Shown: positions 35,366 through 47,105 of the stretch, piece by piece
Layout: every line of letters starts with the position of its first letter
How positions within the stretch are numbered: the stretch's first letter is position 1
Assembly: GCA_009363875.1 (NCBI GenBank)
Contig: CM018680.1
Location: 10,239,426 to 10,303,425 of the forward strand
Source: Mikania micrantha
Lineage: Eukaryota; Streptophyta; Magnoliopsida; Asterales; Asteraceae
Reading direction: 5' to 3'
Length of the DNA stretch: 64,000 nucleotides
The notes under the pieces: model-generated
Databases searched by the model: none
Told to the model about the DNA's origin: nothing
What the model saw: the letters and a program-made list of their open reading frames with translations, nothing else
Made by a program: the position numbers and the translations under genes

Positions 35366-36296
35366 GAGTAGGTTCATGTACAAAATGGAATTTTTGTAAA
35401 AATGGTAGGAACCAATTAAATGTTGACATTTGGCATTATGGTTAATTAATAGAGATTCAGGAAATTTAATATTAATTGATTTTTAAATTTCCATTAAACA
35501 AGGAAAGTGGGTAATTTCCATTGACTGACAAATACGAATTCTTTTTAGCAAAAAACTTCGCTGGCATTGACATGATATGTGATGGTATGTATTGGTATGT
35601 GATGATATGAGAAATCATGTTTAAATTAATCATCTGACATGTGTTGTTTTAAAAACACACACAATATCAACACATAACAACACAATATGTTGCATAACAA
35701 TACTGTTATAACATCATAATAGCACAATGTCTCACATAATATGTACAAAAAGATAACACACTATATTATTCAATAATAGCACATACTAACACATAATAGC
35801 ACATCCCTTAAATTTCAAAATTTTTACCCCTTTCTTCATCGCTAAAATAACAGGGTTTGATCATCAGCCATAAATAGCAAAAATCAAAGGGATTTAGTTA
35901 TCTGATTCACTTAATAGCACATCGCGATTAAAGAAATTGGATGCATAAAAATGATTCAATCAGTATCTCGGTCGTCGGAATAACAATGCCGGTCGATTGA
36001 ATGTGTTGATTATGGTAAAATCGCCGATCACAAGTTAGTCGGAAGAAAGCTTGAAGATCGTATAACCCTAATGATCTTTAATTTCGGCAATTGAATCCCT
36101 TTCTTTTCGATTTGAGCGAGATATCAGCATATCAAAATTACTTAAATCCCTAAATTACCCTTTTGATAACTGTAATCAAGTGATAATTAAAAGGTTTTCC
36201 CAAAATTAATTTGTAGCCCTAGATCTTAGCACATCCATGGTCCCGATTGTTTCTCACACTTTTTACAAAATTAATGTTTTGTACAATAACCTCACT

Positions 36297-36298
<2 letters not shown>
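35366..36298. mobile_element. 933-bp element in (TA)n with TGTACAAAA inverted ends
   Basis: Left end GAGTAGGTTCATGTACAAAA; reversed right end GAGTGAGGTTATTGTACAAAA. It is bordered by TATATATA at 35356-35364 and a (TA)n run at 36299-36350. The interior has no supported frame; ACACAATATn and AATAGCACAT phrases recur around 35650-35930. Confidence 0.65.

Positions 36299-36350
<52 letters not shown>
36299..36350. repeat. (TA)n tract
   Basis: About 50 bases of alternating AT. Confidence 0.9.
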
Positions 36351-36352
<2 letters not shown>

Positions 36353-36706
36353 CTGTAGCTGGTACAATCATAAGTAGAAAAAAAAACTATATGCAGAAAT
36401 GGAAATAAAGATATCCACTGTGCGTGTAGAAGAGCTAGTAAAATGTTTTTTTTCCTGTAGTTGTTCGGGTTGTTAAGATATTTATTTTATAAGCTATGGA
36501 ATTTATTTATATTATTTTATTACGATAAATTTGTGATCACTTTTAATTTTGAAATTTAAAATATTGCATTATAAATCTAAACTAGTAAAATGTTTACTTT
36601 CATGTACCAAAAATTGGGAAAAAATAGGATAAAAATAGGGATTTTTAATTCAGCTTTATTCATATTGTTTTGGTTATTCAAATATATCCGAATCCTAAAT
36701 CGGATA

Positions 36707-38102
36707 TAGGGGTGTTTGCGGTTCGGTTTTTAGGTTAAACCATAAACCGAACCGTGAATAACGGCTTTTGAATATTGAAAACCAAAACCAAACCGTTAAA
36801 AATAAAAAACCAAACCAAACCGAAATGTTATAAACGGTTTGGTTCCGGTTTTGGCATGTTAGAAAATAAAAAGTAAAGGCTATTTTTGCAACAACAAAAA
36901 AAAAACTTATATCACTAACTTGTCCAAAATTATAAACTGTGTAACAAAACATTACAAAACCTTTATAAAATACAAGTAAAAAATATTTACTATTACAAAA
37001 CCTGTTATCAAATACACGTTTTGTCTAGAAAACATAATATCCAAAAATAAACCAGCAAGTTCAAAAACAACCAACTTACTTTACAAAGTTATAAAACGTC
37101 AAAGACTAAGGGGCCGTTTGGTTAAGTCTGAATCATTAAGTGCTGAATGGTTAAGATGTCTGAATGATTAAGAGGGTCTGAATGGTTAAGAGGGTCTGAA
37201 TGATAACTGTTTGGTTACACATCTGAATGAAAAAACAAAAAAAAAAAAAAACAAAACAAAAACTTTTTTCTTTTTGACAAAACGTCAAAACCCTAGCCGC
37301 TTGATAGAATCAAAGTCCATGTCGTTCTCCTCCACATCTCACGCCGTTCTCCTCCACATCTCACGCACCACCCCTCCACATCCTCGGCATCTCCTCCGCA
37401 TCGCCTCCCATCTCCTCCGCAGCCCCGAGCGGTGGTGTTCTCAGCCCCTCGCAGCTCCTCGCGGTGCGGCGGTGCGGCCCTTTCTCAACCCTTTCGCATC
37501 CTCGAAGCAGCGGCGCGGCGAAGCGGTGATGCGGCGGTGCGGCGTGGCGTGTGTTCCGACAAGATGGATTCGGTGGTTGAAACCTTCGGTGGTTGAGACC
37601 TTCGTGGTTGACGATCAGATGGCTTTTTTTTTCCCATTCAGATGGTGTGACTTCCATTCAGACTTGTTGTGAGATCTAAATGGTTCAGACATCCATTCTG
37701 ACATTTTGCTCCATTCAGACGTGTTTATTTTCGCGAAACAAACGGTCTGAATCTGAACCATTCAGATTCAGACCCATTCAGACCTATTAAGATGCAACCA
37801 AACAGCCCCTAACCAAACAACCAATAACTTAACTAAATAGTATATACAAATCAAAATACATACATACATACACACACATACATACAAATCAAAATACATA
37901 CATACACACACATACATACATATATACATACGGCCCGGTTTTTTACGACCGGTTTTTGGCAAAAACCATAAACCAAACCGTTAATTACGGTTTCAAACTT
38001 TCAAAACCGACCGACCAAATGTTTAGAAAAAAAACCGACCGTGAAACCGAAATGATGACCGGTTTGGCCGGTTTCACGGTTTTGAACAGAACCGTGAACA
38101 CC
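36707..38102. mobile_element. hAT-like GGTTCGG-repeat element holding a PIF-like element
   Basis: The left end TAGGGGTGTTTGCGG starts at 36707; the right end CCGTGAACACC stops at about 38102 and lacks the last few expected bases. Flanks ATCGGATA and ATCCGATT agree at 6 of 8. Both sides carry AACCGAACCG and ACGGTTT-type repeats. Without the insert at 37110-37809 the element is about 690 bp, close to its relatives. CATACATACA microsatellite lies at 37855-37930. Confidence 0.6.
37110..37809. mobile_element. PIF/Harbinger-like non-autonomous element with GC-rich interior
   Basis: Ends GGGGCCGTTTGGTT and AACCAAACAGCCCC are inverted repeats, extended by CTGAATnnTTAAG and GTCTGAAT-type subterminal units. 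TAA lies on both sides (37107-37109 and 37810-37812). The centre (about 37310-37670) is strikingly GC-rich compared with its surroundings and gives a 153-residue frame of low complexity rich in Arg, Pro and Ser. It matches no transposase I know and I do not call it a gene. Confidence 0.72.
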
Positions 38103-38344
38103 ATCCGATTCGGGCCGGATTTAGATTTGAGTCAATTCGGGTTGGGTTGGGTTGGGTTTGAATAGAGACAAAAAATATCATATTTGAAATTCATCTCTAA
38201 ACTATGAAATTAATGTTGAGTTTGCACTTTAAAGTACTTTATTTAGTGTATTTAAGTTTATTTTTTAAATTATTTGAAGTATTACATTAAATTATTGATA
38301 TTGATGTGTGTATATATAATATATATTTGTAAAATTACATATAA

Positions 38345-38440
38345 AAACTCAAATCCGCCTAGCGCCGATTAATCTCGATTAATCCCTAGGCGGTAACTCG
38401 CCGCCAGACTAGCGCCTAGCAACTTCTACAACCATGAATA
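38345..38440 (-). repeat. Fragment of the 'GTTGTAGAAnTnGCTAG' repeat family
   Basis: Read in reverse it begins GGTTGTAGAAGTTGCTAGGCG and contains CTAGGGATTAATC. Related copies lie at 49624-49780 and 50165-50276. Confidence 0.5.
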
Positions 38441-38823
38441 TGACCCAATAAACACCCTATTCTCCATACTACCAAATAAATAACAGTTTTTTTATCCCAT
38501 AAAAATTTCAATAAATACATATTTCCCTGCCCTCCTTTGTGTTTAGTATATATAATAATTCTTTGAAGTGGTCGTAGCCTATGAAAACTCAGTTTTAAAG
38601 AGAATACCCTTAATCATGTTTGGATCATTAGTTTGGAACTTTTAAAATAAATATGTAGTCCATATTAACTTACATTATAATTGATTTATTTATTTAAAAC
38701 CTAATTTTTATTCAGGTTTTATATGAAGCACATATTTATTTTTAAAATTCCAAATTATTAACTCAGATAGAATTTAAGAGTTTTATTTTTAAGATTATGT
38801 TTTCACCTAAAACAACCCCATTA
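38441..38823. other. Unassigned AT-rich sequence
   Basis: No gene, repeat boundary or motif is recognised. Confidence 0.3.
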
Positions 38824-38938
38824 TTTGAATATGTAGTTAGGTGAAACGGCTGGATATGATAATTCTTTGAATACGTAGTTAGGTGAAACGGATGGATATG
38901 ATAATTCTTTGAATGTGTAGTTTGGTGAAACATGTGGC
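38824..38938. repeat. Minisatellite, 42-bp unit, three copies
   Basis: Units TTTGAATnnGTAGTTnGGTG start at exactly 38824, 38866 and 38908. The same unit flanks the nest at 16.9 and 33.3 kb. Confidence 0.8.
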
Positions 38939-40248
38939 TAGTCTTTTTTTGTATTTAACATATTATATTAATTTATTTAACTTTCCTACACAAACAAATA
39001 TAATCAAAGTCATATATACAAAAGTAAAATTAATTTATTAATACAGTTTAAAAATATGTGTGTTACACATATTTTTGAATGAGTTACAGTTTATTAGTAT
39101 TTTGCATATACAATACATTACTAGTCTAAAAATACATGTGTTACACGATTTGAGTATGAAGATATAAATTCTTAATTTATTATATTATATGTGTATAAAG
39201 AAAATAGATTTTGATATTATTGGTACTAATTATTCTAATACATATTAGAACAATACATACTTTTTTTCTTAAACTTAATCTAAACATTTCATAATGCGAA
39301 AATTAATTTTGTTTATTGCTTGATGATCTTAAGATAATTTTGAAAAATAAAATTTTAATTTCATTTAAAGTGAAAACAAATGTCGACTAAGATTAATTAG
39401 CATTTGAAAAAAAAAATATTACACCAACCAAAAGAAAATTTAGGAAACTATCAAAATAATTTAAATTCATTAAACACATATTTAGTAAGAAAATGAGAAC
39501 ATACAAGTAAATAAAAGTGTCATGTGTCCTGTGAAGATATTTTTTTATTAGTGTACGTAGTTATGCATAAATTTGGACCCTACATAAATTATTTAGAAAT
39601 ATTAATTGTCATTTTTAAATAATCTTTTGTCCCTTCAAGTTTGTTAATAGATTTTTACCTTCTAAAAGTTTTCAAGTTTATCCTTGTAGTATATGTGATA
39701 TGATTTTTTATTAATAACTTTCGTTTGTTAATTTTAAAAAAAAAAAATATTTTATAAATGTGATTAGTTATTTTGTCTTGATGCAACGGTATATATTTGT
39801 TAAAAAATGGAGTTGCCTTTGAAATAGATTATTTATGTATTGTAGGTTATATCAATTAATGATAACATGTTGAATCTAATGAGTTAATGGTATGATGTGC
39901 ATATTATTTTAACATAATGAGCGAATTGTTAATCAATTCAAACAAATAAACATAAGAAAACATCAATCAATAACATAACCGTAAAAGTAATTGAGATCTT
40001 AGTAGAACATATGATACCATGATTCATGTTATAATGCCCATAATTGATGAAGAGTTGATAGAGAAGTTTATTGATGTTCTTGAGAGAATATTTTGAAGAT
40101 TGATGATTGTGACATGAACAATCGATGATCTACCTTCTTTATTTTTTTCCTCTATTATTATTAGGCATCCAAAAGGAAATCGATAATACCCTTCAACTAA
40201 TCAATATTTACAATTACTTCCATCAAGTAATCGTCACGACTAGTTATG
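38939..40248. other. Unassigned AT-rich sequence
   Basis: About 1.3 kb with no supported reading frame. It contains phrases like TGTTACACATATTTTT (about 39061 and 39131) in direct repetition but nothing I can name. Confidence 0.35.
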
Positions 40249-40256
40249 TTAACTTG

Positions 40257-43200
40257 CAGGGACGGCTTGGAGGGGGTGCAAACCCACCTCCCGTACAGGG
40301 CCCATCGTTTTTAGGGGCACAATTTTATAAAAAAAAATTATATATACTATATATTTTTTATAAAAATTCAATTGTCCCATTATAACATTCTATAGATTAA
40401 ACTACAAGGCCCAATAAATGATTAAAAAAAACAATAGGCACATCTACAAGGCCCATTCGGCCAGCCCAAAAAGAAAAAAAAAAGAAGTATGTATCTGATA
40501 CGCAAATAAGGGAGCGGGAACCAGAGACAGAGACTCTGTCGATCATCCGATCGTTTTTCTGTTTTCAAACCCTCGACCATCGCCCCTCCATTCAAACAAA
40601 CAGCCAACGAATCAACTATCAAGGAACCTGCAGTCTTTATCTGATCTCGGTTAAGTAATCTGATTCTTGATCCTTGATTTATTGATTTTAGAAGCTTGCC
40701 TAATGCCTAGTTCTAGAATTCTAGTTGTTGAGTTCCTTATTGAATCAAATCAATGAATCAGAAATCAGAATGTATTGTGAATTTATGATGCTTGCTGGCT
40801 GCTGCATAATCATAATGAATGTATCATTTATTGTTGGATTATATGAATGAAAGTATGAAACAATTTTGGTTCAATTTCGATTTTGGTTCAAGTGTTCAAC
40901 TGTTGTTTGTGATAAAAGGAACAGAACAACAGTTTTGGATCTGTTTTGCTTTTGGTTCAAAGTTCAAACCATTGATTAAAATCAAATATGACTTTTAACT
41001 TGCTATTTACTTATTTTTGTAACTTGTTCGAGTCATTATTAGGAAATATGCCTCCTAAACAACTATCCGGGTACCAAAAACGCAGAAGGCAAAAAAAAGA
41101 TGAAGAGATGAGAAAGTCACAAGCCGGTGCTATGTTAAAGTTTATGAAAAAAGCACCGGTTGAAGAACGTAATGAAGAGCAAGTTGTACCGGAAGAGGTG
41201 GAAGCACAACAACAATTTAATGAGCAAGAGCCGGTACAAGTACAACCTGAAGTATTGGAAGAATCGGAAGGGCATGTTGAGGCTAATACAAATGAGCCTC
41301 GTGTTAATCATAATGATAATCCTATTGATATATTTGATCCAACAATGTGGGATGGACTTGATTCTGATATGATTAAACTTTTAGTGGAGAAAGGTTCTAA
41401 AAGAGATACGAGTATTATGTATGGCCCATACGATGTCCCTGGACCAAATGGTAGAAGATTTTCTGCAGGTTTATATATAAGAACTTTATCTAATTTGGAG
41501 AAGTGTGATAGAGAATGGCTAGTATATTGGAGACGGGTGGACAAGATATTTTGTTTTTGTTGTAAAGTGTTTAGAAAAGGGGTTGCAAAAGGAAAATTAG
41601 ATGGTGAAGGTTATCAAGATTGGCAACATGCTACCACTAGAATAAAAGAGCACGAACTTTCCTCAGATCATCTTGCAAATATGACTAAATGGTTTGATAT
41701 GCGCCAAAGATTGAAGTTGAACGAAACAATTGATAAAGTTCAATACGAGCTACTCAAAAAAGAAAGAGATTATTGGAAACAAGTTCTTTTTAGGATCGTG
41801 GCACTAGTGAAGTTTCTTGCTAAACATAATTTAGCATTTCGTGGAAAATTAGAAAAGTTGTATCAAAAAGGTAAATTAATTTATTTTATTCAATTTCTTA
41901 CGTTCTTTATTGTTCTATTTCTATCAAATCCTCATTTGCTAGTTGTATTTAATAGGTAATGGAAATTTCTTAGGCCTCATTGAAATGTTGGAAGAGTTTG
42001 ATCCGGTTATTAAAGAGCATGTGAGAAAGATCATAAATGATGAGACACATGTGCATTATCTTGGACACAACATCCAAAATGAGATAATACTTTTGCTAGC
42101 CGATGAAATAAAAAATGAAATTATCAAGAGTATGAAGGAAGCAAAGTATTACTCAATAATACTTGATTGTACACCCGATTCCAGTCACCAAGAACAAATG
42201 TCTCTAATAGTGAGGTATGTAAAGTTCTCATCGAATTCAGTTACAATTGAGGAGTCCTTTTTAGGTTTTTGAATGTTAAAGATACCACGGGAAAAGGTCT
42301 ATTTGAATTTACGGTTGAAGAGTTAAAGTCACTTTGTCTTGAAATTGATGATATGCGTGGTCAAGGTTATGACAACGGGGCAAACATGAAAGGACAAAAC
42401 CAAGGAGTGCAAAAGAGATTTTATGACATAAATCCTAGAGCATTTTACACTCCTTGTGGTTGCCATTCTCTTAACCTTACATTATGTGATATGGCACATG
42501 CTTTTGTCAAAGGAAAGAATTTTTTTGGAGTCATCCAACGTATATATACTATATTTGCAAATTCTATTAATCGGTGGCAAATTTTGAAACATAATGTTAA
42601 AACATGGAGTCTTAAGTCATTGTCTCAAACTCGTTGGGAAAGTCGTGTTGAGAGTGTTAAGGCCATTAAGTTGCAACTAGTCGATGTGCGAGAAGCATTA
42701 CTTGAAGTTGGAGAAAATGATAATGATGCCGCAATTGCAAGTGAAGCAACTTCACTAGCGGAAAAAGAACTTGGTGAATTTGAGTTTTTGGTATCAATTG
42801 TTATTTGGTATGAAGTATTAAACCGGGTTAATATGGTGAGCAAAAGGTTACAATCAAAGTATATGAATCTTGACATTGCTATTAAAGAAATAAATGATTT
42901 GATAAAGTTTTTCAAGGATTATAGAGGAACTGGGTTTTCAAAGGCGATTGAAGAAGCAACAGAGATTGCTAGTGAAATGGGTATTGATCCGATATTTCCA
43001 AAAAAACGCTTGATTCAAAAAGAAAAACATTTTGGTGAGAGTTCAAGTAGCCAAGATGTTTCATTTACACCTGAAGAGAACTTTAGAGTCAATTATTTTT
43101 TATATATTGTTGATAAAACTCTTTCTTCTCTTGAGACAAGATTTGATCAATTCAAAGAGTATGAGAAATTATTTGGATTTTTATTTCCACATAACTTGCG

Positions 43201-43794
43201 CGGAATTGAAGATAAAGATCTTAAGTTTTCGTGTGATCTTCTTGTAAATGCACTTAAATTTGAAGATAGATTGGATATTGATGCTAAGGAACTTTATACG
43301 GAGTTGAAGTTATTTGAAAGCTCACAAACTGATGAATTTACAAGCCCTGTAGATATTTTAAAGCGTTTGAAAGAGCTTGGTTATTTTCCAAATGCAACCA
43401 TTGCTTATAGAATCTTGTTGATTATTCCAGTCACAGTTGCATCTGCTGAAAGGAGTTTTTCTAAGTTGAAATTATTGAAATCTTACCTACGATCAACAAT
43501 GTCCCAAGAACGACTTAGTGGATTGGCAATGATAGCTATTGAGAGCGAAATCCTAGACAATATAAATTGTGAAGAGCTAATCAACCAATTTGCTATGAAG
43601 AATGCTAGGAGAGCTGCGCGAATCATCGGTTAGTTATTTTGGTATATTGGTACGTACTTTTAAGTTTTAAAACTATGATTTTGTTATGCTTACGTTAATT
43701 GTCACAACATTAGTCATTATATATAAAAAAAATTATCTATGGGCCTTTTTTTCCCTTTTCGCACGGGGCACTCGAATTCTTGGAGATGCCCCTG
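40257..43794 (+). mobile_element. Nearly intact hAT transposon (TTF/DUF4371 type)
   Basis: The left end CAGGGACGGCTTGGAG starts at 40257 and the right end GGAGATGCCCCTG stops at 43794. TTAACTTG flanks both ends exactly (40249-40256 and 43795-43802). The 3,538-bp element contains a two-exon transposase gene on the plus strand with a single frame break. The relic at 14012-14977 is an internally deleted relative. Confidence 0.9.
41048..43633 (+). pseudogene. hAT transposase, TTF zinc finger + DUF4371 + dimerisation domain, one frameshift
   Basis: Catalyses cut-and-paste transposition in the nucleus. Start chosen at ATG 41048 (MPPKQLSGYQKRRRQKK, a basic N-terminus). Exon 1 runs to 41870; an 85-bp intron (41871-41955, GTAAAT...AATAG) restores the frame into GNGNFLGLIEML. 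A TTF-type zinc finger lies at about residues 155-222 (FCFCC ... H ... HL). The catalytic region has IILDCTPDSS, then RGQGYDNGANM, the CGCHSLNL motif and SQTRWESR. The hAT dimerisation domain is at the end (AERSFSKLKLLKSYLRSTMSQERLSGLAMIAIE). Total about 830 residues, full length for this group. The frame is broken once, in the T run at 42266-42270: one more base would join FLGF to LNVKDTTGKG. No other stop occurs, so this is either a very young lesion or a base-calling error. Confidence 0.88.
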
Positions 43795-43802
43795 TTAACT
43801 TG

Positions 43803-44025
43803 GTAAACTTAATTAAATCATCCATAAGACTAAAATAACAGCTTAATTATTTCCAACATGATGATCTCAGGACTGTTACACTACGCCTCGATCAAATTCG
43901 TTGCAATATAATTATTGAACAATTAATAATTAATGTTAATGTTTCTGAGCCACTTGTTTAATGACTGCATCAAATTAAGTATTACTGAGGTTATCAGTTG
44001 TTTATTGTAATAAACTGCTTTCTTG
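43803..44025. other. Unassigned short interval
   Basis: No feature seen between the two hAT-type elements. Confidence 0.3.
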
Positions 44026-44033
44026 ATTCTAAC

Positions 44034-44638
44034 CAGGGGTGTTCACGAGCCGAGCTAGGGGTCCGCTCGGACTCGGCTCGTTTTTGGCTTGATTTTTACA
44101 TAAGAAATTTAATATTTGAATTGCATTCACCTCAACTCGGCTCTATTCGTTTTTGGCTCGTTTTTACATAAGAAATTTAATATTTGAATAGCATTCACCT
44201 CAACTCGGCTCGGTTTTTACATACGACAAGAGACATGAGTATGTGAAGCTAGAAATTAAGAATATGATTTAGGAATTAGGAATTAGTGGAGCACGTGAGA
44301 ATGGAGATTTGTTTCGTATTTCTGTACTTTGGCTTTTATTATTTTATTATTTTTATTTTTTTAACATAATTACAAAATAACACCAAAGTATATTTATTAT
44401 TGAAAGTAACCCTATAGTTGTACAAACGAGCCGAGCATACGAGCCGAGCAGCGAGCGAGCTATGAGCCGAGCCAGGCCTGGCTCGGACTCGGCTCAGTTT
44501 CAAAATGAGCTGGCTCGGTTCGGCTCATTTTCAAAACAAGCTGGCTCGGTTCGGCTCGGTTACAAACGAGCTTTATCCGAGCTTTTTCCGAACGAGCTAC
44601 GAGCCGAATCCGAGCTTCAAGCTTTTTGGACAACCCTA
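44034..44638. mobile_element. hAT-like GAGCCGAGC-repeat element
   Basis: Left end CAGGGGTGTTCACGAGCC, right end TTGGACAACCCTA. Flanks ATTCTAAC (44026-44033) and ATTCTAAT (44639-44646) agree at 7 of 8. The 605-bp body has CTCGGCTCG repeats at both ends and an AT-rich middle with a direct duplication of about 65 bp (TTTTTACATAAGAAATTTAATATTTGAAT...). The small frame at its right end is a repeat by-product. Confidence 0.78.
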
Positions 44639-44704
44639 ATTCTAATTGAGATTCTCCATATATACTTCAAATTAAATAATTGATATTCATATCTTCTCGT
44701 CTAA

Positions 44705-45684
44705 GTGGTGTTTGTTTTTTATGAAAAGTTCTTCTTAACCTCTTTTGTCTGCGCGACGCAGACAACTGACAGAGGTTTGGTTAAACAGATTGTTTGTTTT
44801 TCAGAAGACATTTCATTAAAAAAGGGTCTGTCCGGCTTCTTTTTGAGGCAGACGTGGACTAAGGTGGTGTTTGTTTTTTAAGAGGTAAAATGTCTGCAGT
44901 CTGTGGATCATATCTGCAGATATCTGCAGGAGAAGAGGTGTACCAAACATCTGTGAGAAGAGTGTTTGTTTTTTGTCTACCCATCAACAGCCCCAACGTT
45001 TCCATCCTTCTTTTGCCCTCTCACCCTCTTGGTCCAAACCCTATTTCAAAGCATTAATCCAACTTCAAATCCAGAAATCGAAGATGCAATAATGCATCAT
45101 CAATCATCTCAGCACTTCGATTTGGAGTAGGACAATGACGCTTTGGGCTTCGGTGGTGGAGAACCAACTTCATGGCTTTCCGGAGAAGATCTCCTCCCTT
45201 CGTCTCTTTCACACCACCGTAACCTCTCTACCTTCTCCAATTCCACCGCCAACAAAGTCGTCCAGTCATTGATCGTATGTTTCTCTCACTCTATTTCATA
45301 TACCTCCGGCTCTGATCTCCCTTTGTGACGACCGGCGTAACAATAGGCGGTAGGAGGGCGATGGCAGTGGAAGGGCGCCAGCGGTAGGAGGGCGCGGCGG
45401 TGGGGGCTGAGGCGGTGGTGGTCGGCTGTGGAGGGAGCTACGGTGGAGGGCGACGGGAAGAAGAGGAAGCTATGGTGGCAGGGAGCTACGGTGAGTTGGA
45501 AGAGGTTGAGAAGAGGTGAGAAGGGGTTGGTCCATGTCTGCACCAAGCAGAGGACGGGAAGAGCTTTTTTAATGAAATGTCTTCGAGAAAACAAACAAGC
45601 TGTGGACCTCAAACGTCTGCCCGTGTCTGCGCGGCGCAGACATAAGAGGCAAGAAGATGTTTTTTTAGAAAAACAAACACCCCC
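44705..45684. mobile_element. PIF/Harbinger-like element with long inverted repeats and captured exon
   Basis: The terminal repeats GTGGTGTTTGTTTTT and, reversed, GGGGTGTTTGTTTTT extend inward for about 130 bp, including GTCTGCGCnnCGCAGAC and GACATTTCATTAAAAAAG on both arms. TAA flanks both ends (44702-44704 and 45685-45687). A second left-type end, TAAGGTGGTGTTTG, lies inside at 44868, so a related element was inserted or the end was duplicated. The interior has an exon-like segment (45092-45271) and a GGCGGTAGGAGGGCG-type GC-rich block. Confidence 0.7.
45092..45271 (+). pseudogene. Exon-like captured gene fragment
   Basis: From ATG at 45092 the frame reads MHHQSSQHFDLE, a TAG at 45128-45130, then DNDALGFGGGEPTSWLSG...STANKVVQSLI followed by a splice-donor-like GTATGT near 45272. 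Codon use and Ser-rich composition look like a normal plant first exon, unlike the surrounding repeats, and an AT-free, C-rich leader precedes it. I cannot name the donor gene. The in-frame stop and its place inside a transposon argue for a captured, dead copy. Confidence 0.5.
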
Positions 45685-45687
45685 TAA

Positions 45688-47097
45688 GTGACTAACATCT
45701 TCCCCCACTTCTTGGCTCTTCCCGTGTTATTCCCGTGTTTGAATTAATTAGGGGTTTTCCAGAAAATTCATTCTGCCCTCTTCTCCCCGGCCGACGCCCC
45801 TTCTCCCTACCACCTCCCCTACCGCAGCGACCAACGCCCACCTCCACGCCTACCACCGCCCTCCTCCACAGCCGCGGCGCCTCCGCCCTCTTCCTCCACA
45901 GCCACGGCATCTTCGCGAATTTCCTCCTCCACAGCCGGTAGTATGCGCTACCTATGGCGTGCTAAAAAAACTGCCGATCCGGAATGATATGACGAAGATT
46001 CCTATCACTGTTACGTTGATTTTTTTATCTGATTCATCATATTAGCTTTTGAAGTATGATTTCTTATAGTTTTTCTAAATTATGGTAGCATAATCTTATA
46101 CATCTATCTGCTTTCGAATGTGTATTGATAAAATTAGAACAAGATGTTTATATTGATGGCAGCCTGTATGTTTTGTGAAACTTTTCTGCTACAAAGGTTT
46201 GCAGCTGCAGACATTTTACCTCTGAAAAGACAACCAGTACCTAAATCTATAATTTAGATACATCATATCCCAAGATGCAAAGAAAACTGTAATTTTATTG
46301 AACATACAACATAATAGTTTAAATCTGATACTTGTACAAGATGGTTGTGCCTTTCAACCACCTACAACTGTGTTGTGGAAGTGTTTTGATCAATTCTTCC
46401 ATTTCCTTGTCACACTCGACTTTGGTTTTGGTGGTTTCCATTAGTGGTTGTGATCTATAATTGATACTAGTTCACCAAATAAACACTCCATATTACTCTC
46501 ATATATATATACACACAAACAAATATATATTTATATGTGGGTCTGTTCAAATTTAAAGGTTTTTTTGTATGCATAGATACAAAGTTTGTATGATAAAATC
46601 ACTCAAACATTACCTATTCTTGTGAGATTTTATTACGCAGACGCAGAGTCTACGCACTGATGAAATTACCATGCAGATGGTTTATGTTTTAAATCTACAT
46701 TGGTTTAATAAAATTACGCAAGAATAGTGAACTCTTACGTGATTTTATCATGTTGACTTCATACATTTAGCACGCAAAACGGCTTTTTTCATTTAAAATG
46801 TGTGTGTGTGTAATACTATAACAAATGAGTATTTTTAAACGACATATGTCACGTCTTAGTAAAATATGGAATTTTTCCCCTCTCTTCTTATAAATGTTAA
46901 TAACTTTTAGTAATTAAATTATATAATTACCAAAACATACTTAACTATAATATAGTTTCAATTCCATCGTATCTTAAATTATGAATCTATAGTTATTAAA
47001 TATTTGTTATTTATAATTTTTAGATGTTAATTTTTATTTTATCAATCGTAAGTTAATCCAATATATAAATATTTATAAAATTGTTATTCATAACATG
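45688..47097. other. Unassigned sequence with C-rich stretch
   Basis: 45775-45935 is unusually C-rich (CCTCC, CCACAGCC repeats) and gives open frames on both strands with proline- or arginine-rich products; I do not support a gene. The rest is AT-rich with no recognised repeat. Confidence 0.35.
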
Positions 47098-47105
47098 TTA
47101 GATAT

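Noticed and set aside
37211..37672. 153-residue open frame
   Set aside because: Lies wholly in a PIF-like element, low-complexity Arg/Pro/Ser product, begins in the terminal repeat; reported as cargo, not as a gene.
45735..45941. Pro/Ser-rich frames on both strands at 45.7-45.9 kb
   Set aside because: C-rich low-complexity DNA opens several frames at once; no start context or domain.
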